In this document: one piece after another, positions 22,693 through 32,723 of the stretch
Numbering within the stretch: the stretch's first letter is position 1
Layout of the letters: the number at the start of each line of letters is the position of its first letter
Assembly: GCA_039545355.1 (NCBI GenBank)
Contig: BCJJ01000048.1
Coordinates: 19,536 to 83,535, forward strand
Direction: 5' to 3'
Source: Trichosporon coremiiforme
Lineage: Eukaryota; Basidiomycota; Tremellomycetes; Trichosporonales; Trichosporonaceae
Length of the DNA: 64,000 bases
Notes under the pieces: model-generated
What the model was told of the DNA's origin: nothing
What the model saw: only the letters and a program-made list of their open reading frames with translations
The model's database searches: none
Made by a program: the position numbers and the translations under genes

Positions 22693-25382
22693 AACGACGC
22701 AAACGACATAACGACATTCGACATCGACACCGCCATACTAACGCCTTCTTCCGGGTCTCTGTTGTCTGTACAGTAGTCATCAATCGCATCATGTATACTG
22801 TACGCATCTGCCTGCACAGAAACACTATCTCGGAGTGTCGATACGGAGTGGAGGTACGATGAGGAGTGGAGGTTGCATCACAACAACAAGTAACGCAGGG
22901 TGAGGCAGTCCCAAGTGGGCATAACGTAAACCGCCATGCAGGGCAATAGCTGCCCGCACCTGAGCTACCCGGATGCCTGCAGGAGCATCTTGACTGCGCA
23001 CGATCGCACCCCATCCCCGGTCCCCGTGGAGGGGTGCGAGTCCGAACTCGCAAGATCGCAGAGATCGCATGCGTACTCATTTCTCCGTCTACGCTATTGG
23101 CCCATTCTGTCCGGAAGAGTGAGACCAGTGAGACTGAGGCAGTGAATCAGAACGTCAGAACCGTCAGAACGATCAGAACGATCAGTAGTACCAAATGAAA
23201 CGATCGTAATCTCGGGGCGAATGGGCATTTCAAGATCGGGAGATCGGACCGGCGGTGGACTGTTCAGGAGGGCTGGGAGGGCGTACCAGGAGTGCGTGCG
23301 ATTGCGATCTCGGAGCGAGCGAGGGCTCAGGATTAGGATCTGGGGAGGGCTGAGGCTAACAAGCATGACCGGGTATGTTTGTTTGAGGCAATATGGCAGC
23401 ACTCGAGTGTACCTATATGCGGTCGTGCGCATACCGATCGGGTGACCTCTGCACAGATCGCACGGACTACTCGGAAGCCGCATCCCAGAGCTCGGACTCG
23501 CCGCCATCAGCACGGACACGAGCCATGTGCCGTCACGCAGAAGAGCACATGGGCACATGGGCAAGCAGGACATGAAAGTCCGGCGCCATCGGAAGCCACA
23601 GGGGGGGGGGGGGGGGCGTGAGTCTGAGCATCGGGTGGCTGAGGTTTTCTGCTTTGCCTGTATGCGCACCCGTGTACCTCGACGGTCGGTGTGCCCAAGC
23701 GAAGGTCGGCCGTGGAGCACTGAAGAAGACAGATATCAATGCGTCTTTCACCCGCTTCTTGTCAGTCCCGGCCTGAGTCAGTGTCGCGTGGTGCACGGGC
23801 CGGGATAGGCCGCTGCCGGTGAGGAGAGCTCTTCCAGCTTCGCACAGTACCTCAACTCGTGCACGTCCACTCCAGCATGTCTTGAAGTCCGAGACATCCC
23901 ATAGAAGTGGAAGACACCTCTCGCTACCATGACTAGCGCCGGTACCAGCGTCAGAATGATGCTGGTATCATAAGACATAGCTCGTTGTTGGGATCTGCTT
24001 CGCTGTCCAGCTGTACCAATCGTACCGGTCAGATGAGAATTCGTTCGGTCGTCAGCACTAGTCATGAGTGATGCTGCAATCCATCATGAGCTTTCCGCCA
24101 ACGTGATCATAACGCTTCCTTGTTGGCCAACTGGAATCATCAGCAGGAATCAACACGGACCTCGGAAGTGCAGGAACACGAGCTAGTGCGCAATGCTGGA
24201 CGTCACGGCGGGCTAGTGAGCTAGTGACCGACCGATTACCTGAGTGGCCGACTTGAGGCAAGGCACGTTTTGCGTCATTGTCTCTCATCCTCTGCTACGA
24301 TTTGCACACTCGCACGAGTTGAGCTGGGATCAAGGTTCGTTCCGTTCATGAGAGGATGAGGACCACGCGAGAGACGTAGATGAGGTGAGACCAGAATGCT
24401 GGAAGGGGGCTGTGGAGCTGTGGATCCGCCGCGGGACGTCAGACTTCGGTACGCTTGCGAAGGCGGATTCTCGTAACGGTCCGTAATCAGTTCACCACAT
24501 TTGCCCTCCCATCGTGCTTGTGAGTGGCGAGAGTGGGCTATGCCCGAGCTGTCGTCAAGTCTACCCCAGATCCGTCATGATGCAAGTACGCAGCCGTCCA
24601 CCGGAAGCGCCGACATCAGGCGAAGGTGTGATAAGAGCTTCGGCCAAGGATGGCGACTAGTGGCTGAACAGAGTTCACTTCCGCGCTGTGCTGTTCCTCA
24701 TTCCACCAGTACCCTCGCTTAGGAGGAGAGGGTTAGTACACTCATATGTGCCTTTTCATTACGTTGTCGCAGACTCTGCTCATGTAGATTAGATAGGACT
24801 CCGGGGTATGACGCTCATACCTCGAGGTCTCGAGGTCAGCTGCCCCTCTGCCGACTCTCAGGTATCAACGCTGCGGTGTCTTGCGCTGCCCGCCTCTGTA
24901 AGACCTGAGACCATCGGCGAGAACAACCAACAGGAGTGCAAGGAGCGAGATGCGAGGACCTCAGATGTGAGCGAGCAGGAGGAGCAGTGATCACCCGGCG
25001 CACACCGGTCCATGTGCCAATTGAGCAATTCAGATACAGAGCGTGCTGGCTTGATCGTCGGCACGTCGGCGTCACATTGTTCTCATGACTACGGCTCGGA
25101 CCGCGACCGCGGCACGATGACGGTGTTGGTCATGTCACATTGCGAGACGTGATGGGGCAGCACTAGCGCTCCCTCGCCTAATGGGCCTGTTAGCTTTGCA
25201 ATGTCGGGGAGCTCACTCTCACCCTCATGAGTACTTAAGCTCGTCTCCTCGTCTTTGGGTTCCCTCACTCTTTGTCTCACGCTCATCTTGTTTGATCGCC
25301 ATCGACTAGCACCTCTGTGCCGATCATCTCGCAGCCGTCTAAAGTGACACAACACTTCTCAAGACTCAGTTCCACTCTCATC
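22693..25382. other. Gene-free stretch, 2.7 kb
   Basis: No supported exon. It holds a 16-G homopolymer at 23601-23616 and a gaccagtgag/cagaac short-repeat patch at 23119-23190. The last few hundred bases must carry the promoter of copy 6. Confidence 0.45.
23601..23616 (+). repeat. Homopolymer of 16 G
   Basis: An uninterrupted run, prone to sequencing length error and able to form G-quadruplex-like structures. It is in non-coding DNA. Confidence 0.85.
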
Positions 25383-25840
25383 ATGCTCACCAACTTCCGC
25401 TTCTTCGCTGCCCTCTGTCTCGTCCTCGGACTGCAGGCCCTGGCCCTCCGCATCACCAGCCCCGGACGCGACGCTCAGTGGAAGACGGGCAGCCGCGAGA
25501 CTGTCTCCTGGGAGGTGAGTCACTCCACCACCAGCTTATTTTCCCGCCCTCTCACCCCAAGTGGTCGACGGACTGATGAGCTGTCGTACTAGCAGGATGT
25601 AGCTGACCCCAGGACGGACCCGGTGGCAAGCTCACGTTCCAGCTGCAGGTACCCAATAAAGCTCAGTTCATCTACTACGACATCTTCTCTGGTGACTTTG
25701 GCGCCGACAACGGCCAGTTCGCCTACAAGCCCACGACGAGGGACGCGCAGACTGCCGAATGGGCGGGAACGTACCTCCGCGTCATCGATGGAAGTGGCAA
25801 GGAGCTCGCTGTCTCTGAGCGCTTCGATATCAAGGTGTAA
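25383..25840 (+). CDS. Minimal secreted Kre9/Knh1-like protein, copy 6
   Basis: Exons 25383-25514 and 25613-25840 give only 119 aa. Signal peptide MLTNFRFFAALCLVLGLQALA is followed by LRITSPGRDAQWKTGSRETV and SWE, the shared phase-0 intron, then GKLTFQLQVPNKAQ, WAGTYLRVIDGSG and ERFDIKV at the end. It is a bare domain with neither stalk nor GPI signal, so it should be released into the medium or held non-covalently in the wall. It shows the domain boundaries for the whole family in this window. Confidence 0.8.
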
Positions 25841-26000
25841 CCGTGCAACGTTATGTCGTAATCATTTGATCCATGCAAATACCCTTTAGAGACAACTATT
25901 CGGACACTGTTACTGCTACTGATTGTGCTTCCTCTAGACCCAAAAACCCATTCTACTAACTTCCGAACTTCTGACTCTTTTTCCGAGCATTAATTATCCT

Positions 26001-28326
26001 TTACTTGGCGGGGACGTCGACGACGGCGATGGGGTGGGAGAACTCGAGCAGCTCGCAGTCGGAGGGGTCCGCCTCGTCCTTGCCGTTGCAGATCTGGGTC
26101 TCGATGCAGGCGAGGTCGACGGTGGCGTCGAGCATGAGGACGGGGTGGTGCCAGACGCCCTGGTTGTAGATGAGGCCCTGGCCCGCAGGGACAAGGAAGG
26201 CCTCGACAGTGGCGGGGTCGGGGTTGCCGTCCGAGCCGGCCTGGGCGACGACGGCGAGGAAAGTGCCGCCGGGCGCGAGGGCCTCCTCGCCCTTCTCAGC
26301 GAGCGCGCCCTTGCCCATGGGCACAAAGGCCTGCGAGGTGCACGGGTGGCGCTCGAGGAGCTTGATGTCGAAGCTCTGGCCGCGGACGAGGCCGACCTTG
26401 GGCGTGGCGCGGAAGACGCCGATGGCAGTCTTGGCACCCTTGTCGGCGGGGTACGAGTTGGTGAGCTCGGCAGGCTGCGCGCCAGGGGCGATGAGCGAGC
26501 CGTACTTGGCCCAGTTCTTCTCCGTGATGGGGACGGGCTGGATGGGCTTGCCGGCGGCACCGTTCGCGACACCGTTGGCGACGTGGCCGTTGAGCTGGGC
26601 AGTCTGGGTGGGGACCTTGAGCGCGTCCTCAGCAGCGGCCTGGGGGTACTCGGGGACGTAGACGTCGACGTTGGCGCTGACGGTCTCGCCAGACTGGGCG
26701 CCAGCCGAGGGGCCAACGGTGACAAAGTCACCGCAGTTCAGGGGAGCGTACCAGGTGCCCTCGGCGAGGGTGACGCCCTGGCCGGCGGTGGCGACAAAGG
26801 CCTTGAGCGTGGAGGCGTCGAGCTTGCCGTCCGAGCCGGACTGGGCGACGAGGAGGTTGTACGACTCAATGTTCGAGGTCGGGAGGGGGATGACGCTGAA
26901 CGAGGCAGTGGCCTTCTGGAGAGTCGGGACCTTGGCGGAGCCAGCGACCTTCTTGTTGTCGCCCTTCTGGACCGAGATAGTAGCCTCAGTCTCGGGGAGG
27001 ACGGAGAGGCGGTGGAACTTGGAGGCAGTGCCCTGGTTGGCAGTGGTGACAGGGACGCCCTTGGGGGACGAGGTCGGGAGGGAGAAGCCCTGGATGACCG
27101 AGCCGTAGGGCTTGAACTGCTCGTAGGTGAGGGGGAGGGCGATGACGGGGCCAGGGGCGGCAGCCTTGGTGCCGGCAGCGAGGGGGTGGCCGAAGATGCG
27201 GAGACGCTTGAAGCCACCGTCGGGGTAGATGGAGCAGCGGATGTGCGAGTAGATGTTGTTCTCGAGGCCGCGCTCAACGGCGAGCCAGTGCTGGCGGTGC
27301 GAGCCACAAGGAGTCTTCCTCACAACAACGTCCCACTTGGCGTCGGCGGGAACGTCCTCGCCGTCGTGGTAGGTAGCCTCGATCTGGGTAGCGACGGGGT
27401 AGTTTCCGGGGTGGAACGCAGTGTCGACCTCGACGTACTGGATGTTGCCCGACGAACCGAGCTTGCCAATGACCCACTCCTTGCGCTCCTGGCCCTCGAG
27501 GGGGCCGCCGGGGCCGTACTTGCCACGGCCGATCTGCGAACGACGAGTCTCCCAGCCGTCAGACATGTCGATACCACGGCCAGAGCGGAGGAGGTTGACG
27601 GGAGGCGAGAAGTTGGCGTCGGAGCAGGTGACGACGTGGCCGCCGATGAGGGGGGAGAGGAGGTTGATAGGCTCAACGTCGGCAGAGGGGAACGAGGGGA
27701 GGGGCTTGGGGGGAAGGGGACGGCCGTAGGCGCGGAAACGGCCCATGCCTCCGTCGGGGATCATGAGAACCTTGAGGCAGTTCCACTGACCCTCCTGAGC
27801 ACGCTCGTTGAGCTTGAAGATGTGGCGAGAGTCGGGGCCGAGAGTGACGGTGGAGAGGAGCTCCTCCCATCGCTCGTCGTTGGCCTTAACCTTGAGCTTC
27901 GGGTCGGCAAACTCCTTGTCGGAGAGGAGGAGACCGTAGACGCGCGACTGGGGGCACTCGTTGCCCTTGAACCAGGCAGTGTCAATGTCGCAGTAGTCGA
28001 GGTGCGAGGCCTTGGGCCCAAGCTTGATGATAACCCAGTCATAGCTGGGGTTGTGGCGGCGGGTCTCCCATCCGTCGTAAAGGGCTCCGTTGGGGCCGAA
28101 GCTTCCCCTCATGTAGACAGCGGGCTGTGGCGTCAGCAAGAAGCGGTCATAGGCTACTCACTCCAGGCTTGATCAGGTTGTGCCTGCTGACGAAGAAGTC
28201 ATCGCTGCAAGCGATGACATCTCCTCCAAGAGCATTGACCGAGACCTCGGTGAACTTGGTCTTGAAGCCATCGAACTCGTCGAGAGGGATCTGGGGAGGC
28301 TCCTGGGGCATGATCTCCTGAGTCAT
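26001..28326 (-). CDS. DAL2,3,3: Trifunctional-type allantoicase with two ureidoglycolate lyase domains
   Basis: Purine-catabolic enzyme: allantoicase cleaves allantoate to ureidoglycolate and urea, and ureidoglycolate lyase releases the second urea plus glyoxylate. Exons 28162-28326 and 26001-28124 give 762 aa. Two allantoicase repeats occupy about residues 30-190 and 215-380 (paired DGWETRR motifs). Two lyase domains follow at about 387-530 and 581-757. The second has the family signature [16 protein letters not shown]; the first reads [15 protein letters not shown], losing the WHHP histidines. The same domain order is what I recall for Cryptococcus DAL2,3,3. GATA-type motifs lie just upstream of the start, fitting nitrogen-catabolite control. 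Confidence 0.93.
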
Positions 28327-28333
28327 TTGCGTT

Positions 28334-28390
28334 TAAGATACAGCGGTGGGTGGTAGGCGGGTCGTGATAAGTGGAGATAAGAGAGATACA
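28334..28390 (+). promoter_or_regulatory. Cluster of GATA-factor-like motifs
   Basis: TGATAA at 28365-28370 and AGATAA at 28375-28380 match the HGATAR consensus of fungal nitrogen regulators; AGATAC at 28336 and 28385 are near matches. Another inverted TGATAA lies near 28637. They sit within ~65 bp of the start codon, so part may be 5' UTR. Binding is inferred, not shown. Confidence 0.45.
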
Positions 28391-28818
28391 ACGCTACACT
28401 GTCGGGTCTCTTGTGTGAGGAGTCGTTGAAGAGAGAGGAGAAAGTGGGCCTGAGGAGCAAATGTCGTGGAGAGAGAGGGTTAAGTAGTCGTGCGAGTCGA
28501 GTGGCTCGAGGGGAGGGTAGCGAGTGGGTGGGGCAGTTACATCCGATCACGCCTGGCCCCGCCTGGACGAGCAGCGGCGCAGAGGATAGAAGCGCGCATA
28601 GAGCGACGCTCATCCCCGGCAACAGGCGGTTCCCCTTATCAGCCGGCATTTTCCTCCAATCACAGCCCGCTAATTGCCCGACATGTCCGGTTCATCGCCC
28701 GGTCACTCCTCGGCCACTCCATGCATGACCCAGGCCCCGGAGCAAAAGCTCGCAATGCATTCGCTGGCTCAACACGCTTTTCCCGGCCCACCAAGGCCAC
28801 CCAATCCACATGGCTACA

Positions 28819-29020
28819 GGATATCATATCGAACCCATAATCCTCACCCAGCCCGCACAGGATATCATATCCCGACTAGTCTAGCTCAAGAGTGGTGATA
28901 TGATATCCTCTCCCATGCCCCTGAGGGCTTGAAGATATCCTCGTAAACTGCCGCCACAGGTGCCTCCAGCGTCGCACATGGCCGCACAACTCTTTCATAC
29001 GGTGACTAGGATATCATATC
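28819..29020. repeat. Four copies of the 12-mer GGATATCATATC plus a partial copy
   Basis: Direct copies at 28819-28830, 28860-28871 and 29009-29020, an inverted copy at 28897-28908, and a partial GATATCC at 28934-28940. Copies share nothing longer around them, so this looks like a spaced site array and not a simple tandem repeat. Confidence 0.85.
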
Positions 29021-29218
29021 ATCGTCTAAATCCCCAGGGCTCCAGCCTTAATGCTTTCATATCACTTGGGCTCAGATGACCAACTGGTCCTGGCCGGTCG
29101 GCTCTTACCCCTGTCAACCCAATCACGAGTCGGCCATACCGCAATCGCGCGATCACCAGACCACCGGCACATTCGGCACATAGGGTCTTGTGGCATTCAC
29201 ATATCCCGATTCGAAAGT

Positions 29219-30474
29219 TCAGAGCTTGTCAGCCTCGGCCTTGACGTCAACGACACGACCCTCCTTGCTCGACTTGTTGCCAAGTTCGATGATCTTCATC
29301 GTCCAGATGGCCTGCTCGGGCTGAACGACGAGCTTGCTCGGGTCCTTTGACGTGATCGCGTCGTAGACGTTCTCGTAGATGGCCGGGTACCATCCGTTCT
29401 TCGACGGCACCCTACAAGTTAGCGACCGATTAATCGGGGTTACTCACTTCTCAGTCGCCCACTTGCCGTCCTCGCACGTCGACACCGATCCCCAAGCGTC
29501 CTCAGACTCGATACCGAAGCCCTCGTCGCGAACCTTCTTGCCGGCACGGAGGAAGGGCTCCTGCGGGTCGAGTCCGTTCTTCAGGAAGCTTCCCTTCAGA
29601 CCCTTGACGAGGTAGCGGAGCTGGACAGGCACAGAATTGAGCATGTTGGCACCAAGGTGAACGGCAAGGGGTCCAGTGGCTCCCGGCTGGGGAGGGTAGA
29701 GCAGCTCCATCTCGAAGCACTCGTCAAGCCCGACGCCACGCTCGTCGTAGTTGCGGCACCAGACCTTTTCGGGGACACCGAAGAGGTTGAGCGCCTGGTC
29801 GATGACATGCGATCCGAGGTTGTAGATACCCTCGTTGTGCTGGCCAGGGGTCTCCTTCCAGGAGGAGGACTTGTGTCCGGGAGGCAGAGGGCGGTAGCGG
29901 TCGAAGCGCGAGGTCATCTCGTGGATAGGGCCAAGCTGTGGTCAGCTGCGTTCCAGGTAGAGCGGCACTCACCTTGCCCGACTTCAGAAGATCCTTCAGG
30001 GTGAGGAAGTCAGAGTCCCATCGGCGGTTCTGGTAGGCGCAGAAGACGAGGTTCTTGGACTTAGCGAGAGCGGCGAGCTCTTCAGCCTCCTTGACGGTGG
30101 GGGTGACAGGCTTCTCAACCATGACTGGAGTCAGTGGTGGCCCCGTGGCACTTTAGCTTACCGTTCTTTCCCGCCTCGAGAGCAGCCTTCGCGAAGGGGT
30201 AGTGGGTGTTGTTCGGCGTAGAGATCACAACCTGGCATTAGCTAGGACTAGACACGACCTGGCTCACGAGGTCAACGTCGGGGTCGTTCACAACCTGATC
30301 GATCGTGTTCACGACCTTGGTGTCGGGGCCGCAGACAGCCTTGGCCTTACCGCGGTCCGTCCTCTCCATGACGGAGTGGAGGACATACTTGTCTGGGAGG
30401 GCATCGACGAGCGGGAAGTGGAAGGCCTGGAGAGAGAGGCCAGTGCCGAGGATCGAGACGCGGATGGGGGCCAT
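29219..30474 (-). CDS. Gfo/Idh/MocA-family NAD(P)-dependent oxidoreductase
   Basis: Five exons (30268-30474, 30162-30231, 29973-30124, 29448-29935, 29219-29411) give 369 aa. The N-terminal Rossmann fold starts VSILGTGLSLQAFHFP. The family's EKP motif appears as VEKPVTPTVKEAEEL, a YQNRRWDSDFL segment follows, and the C-terminal substrate half contains GIYNLGSHVIDQALNLFG, with the expected Gly-His-Asp residues. It resembles YdgJ/YvaA-type uncharacterised fungal and bacterial sugar or inositol dehydrogenases. Substrate unknown. The gene ends ~890 bp upstream of the allantoicase fusion on the same strand, without evidence of a shared pathway. Confidence 0.9.
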
Positions 30475-30790
30475 GGTGCTCAGTATCTTTCAGCAGTCAA
30501 TGATAGTAGAGTAGGAAGATCTCGTGCAGCGATGTTGTCGTCAGAAAGTCGGTGTCTGCTCTGTCAGCGCGGGAGGGAGGGTCCGCTTCTGAACGGCTTA
30601 TGACGGCATGACTGGCTGTACCTGACCATTGCCGCCGGTGACTTATCTGGGGGCGTTGCCACGACACGCGATGCGCATAAACCCGAAGCTCCGCGGTGGC
30701 GTCTCGCGCGGGCCCTAGCTCCTGCCACCATGTTGATGAGTTGCTCGCGATCAGCAGCAGTGACCTCGTCTCCATCCTCCATCCACCACC

Positions 30791-32337
30791 ATGTCCGACC
30801 CCTCCGACGGTATGTCCCAGCCCGCTCTTCCGCTCCGCAACCTCCTGCCACCATAACTGTGATACCCGGCGCGCCCCACGACTGTAATCGCCCGCACAGG
30901 CTGCTGCGAAAATGACGACCTGATTCGTCATGTTGCACGCGCGTCTCGATCATCGGCGTCCTTCCTCTTGATACTCTTCAGCATTAGCCCGCGCCGCCAG
31001 TGGGCGGCGCATCAGAGTCAACGTCTACGACCTGCGCGTCACGACACGGACCCGGCTGCTGTGTTGTGAATACTTGTCAGCGAATCTAGTGGCTTCAGTT
31101 CCCGCACCCGGCACCACGCCTAATGTTCTATTGTGTCACTTCTGCGCCTGTGGAGTCGCCCGTCGCCTGCCTGTACGCCGCCGCAGTTCGCTTGCGACAT
31201 CATCCCAGTGGCGTTCCAGCAGCAAGCTCCAGCCTTCGCTTTCCAGCTTCTATACGGCCCTTCCCCCTTTCCTTCCTTCTTTCTCTCAGCCCGGTCTTGC
31301 TACCTCCTGTCAACTCGGTGCTCTTCTCACCCAACTATCAACTTTGCCGACAGATGCCTAACGCCCCCCAGTCTGGCAGAACTCGGCTCCGGCCAACGAC
31401 GGTTTCCGCGAGCCCCGCGAGGCTTCGCCCCGCCGCGACGACGGCGGTGAGCGTCGCGAGCGCTCGCCTGCTCCCCGTCGCGACCGCAGCCGCTCGCCTG
31501 CCGCCCGCAACGGCGGTGGTGACGGCGGCAACCGTGGCCGGTAAGTGCATCCGTGTGAAATGACTGCGACAGCCTCTGACAGTTTAAGCAACAACGAGGA
31601 GGTTCAGAACTCCAACACCGGTAACAACCTGCACGTTTCCGGTCTTGCCCGCTCCATCACCGACCGTCAGCTTGAGGACCTGTTCTCCAAGTGCGGAAAG
31701 ATCGTGAAGGCGCAGGTCATGGTTGACCCCCATACCCGTATGTCTACAGCTAGAGCTCTCCGACCCCAGCTGACAGTCACAGAGGAGTCCCGCGGCTTCG
31801 GTTTCGTCATGTTCGAGACCAACGCTGAGGCTGAGGAGGCCATCTCCACCTTCTCTGGCACCAACCAGGAGGGCCGTGTCCTCACCGTCACCCACGCCAA
31901 GCGCTCGCGTGCCCGCACCCCCACTCCTGGCCGCTACCACGGCGTCAAGTACGAGGGTCGTGGCGGCGGTGGCGGCTACGGCGGTGGTGGTGGTGGCCGC
32001 TACGGTGGCGGCGGCGGCGGTTACGAGGACCGTCCTTACCACCCCCGCTCCTACGACTCTCGCTACTCCGACCGCGGTGGACCTCGCTACGACGACAGGC
32101 GCTACTACGACGACCGCCGTTACGACGACCGCCCCCGCTACGACGACCGCCGGTACGAGGACCGTCGCTACGACGACTACCGCCGTGGTCCCCCTCCTGA
32201 GTGAGTACACCTCTTGTCTCCGCTTAGAACCCGGAACAGAGAGCCTTACCATACATCATAGTGACTATTACAGGGACCGTCGTTACGACGACCGCAGGGA
32301 CGACCGTCCGCGCTACGATGACCGCCCCCGTTACTAG
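30791..32337 (+). CDS. Tra2-like RRM protein with Arg/Ser, Gly and Arg/Tyr/Asp repeats
   Basis: Five coding exons (30791-30809, 31372-31540, 31589-31737, 31783-32200, 32262-32337) encode 276 aa. A short N-terminal part rich in RERSPAPRRDRSRSP-like dipeptides precedes a single RRM with RNP2 LHVSGL and RNP1 RGFGFVMF, in the Tra2 subgroup judging by the SITDRQLEDLFSKCGKI helix. A glycine-rich hinge follows, then a long tail of RYDDR/RYYDD repeats. Likely a nuclear splicing regulator. The first coding exon is only 19 nt and its intron is 562 nt, over ten times the local norm. Confidence 0.88.
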
Positions 32338-32723
32338 ACGTCGGGACGACAGCAGGAAGAGACCAGCCGACTTGCGACTTGAAGAAGGTAAGGCTGGAGA
32401 TTATGTGAAAGAGAGCTGTGGCAGTGTTTCAACAGAAAATTGTGTGCGTCATAGATATGTGGCAGTATGCAACCCCCTAAGCTTGATCGGCGGGTGGGCG
32501 CAAGCGGGTAGAGGTGAGGGAGGGTTGAGTTCGGCGAGGAGAAGGATGGTGGAAACGAGTGCGGTTCGGGGATGAAGTGACGAGGGAAGGGTCTGTTTGA
32601 GTGTGAAAGAGCTGCGGAGGGGCAGTGACGGGGCGGGCGGAGGGAGGGCGAGATGAGATTGAGCGCGCCTATGCACAGGGGGCCAACTGCCAATCCAGAC
32701 GAGCCACTCAGCAGCACACACAG
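32338..32723. other. Intergenic region between convergent genes
   Basis: 386 bp between the stop of the RNA-binding protein and the stop of a minus-strand hypothetical gene. It holds only 3' sequences; no feature is seen. Confidence 0.45.

Larger units (their letters stand above)
28327..29218. promoter_or_regulatory. Promoter region of the allantoicase fusion gene
   Basis: An 892-bp region upstream of the minus-strand start at 28326 and downstream of the oxidoreductase stop. It holds GATA-factor-like motifs close to the start and a cluster of identical 12-mers at 28819-29020. No exon is supported. Confidence 0.6.

Noticed and set aside
26034..28172. 712-codon plus-strand frame opposite the allantoicase fusion
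   Set aside because: Antisense shadow of a gene with clear enzyme motifs on the other strand; low-complexity composition.
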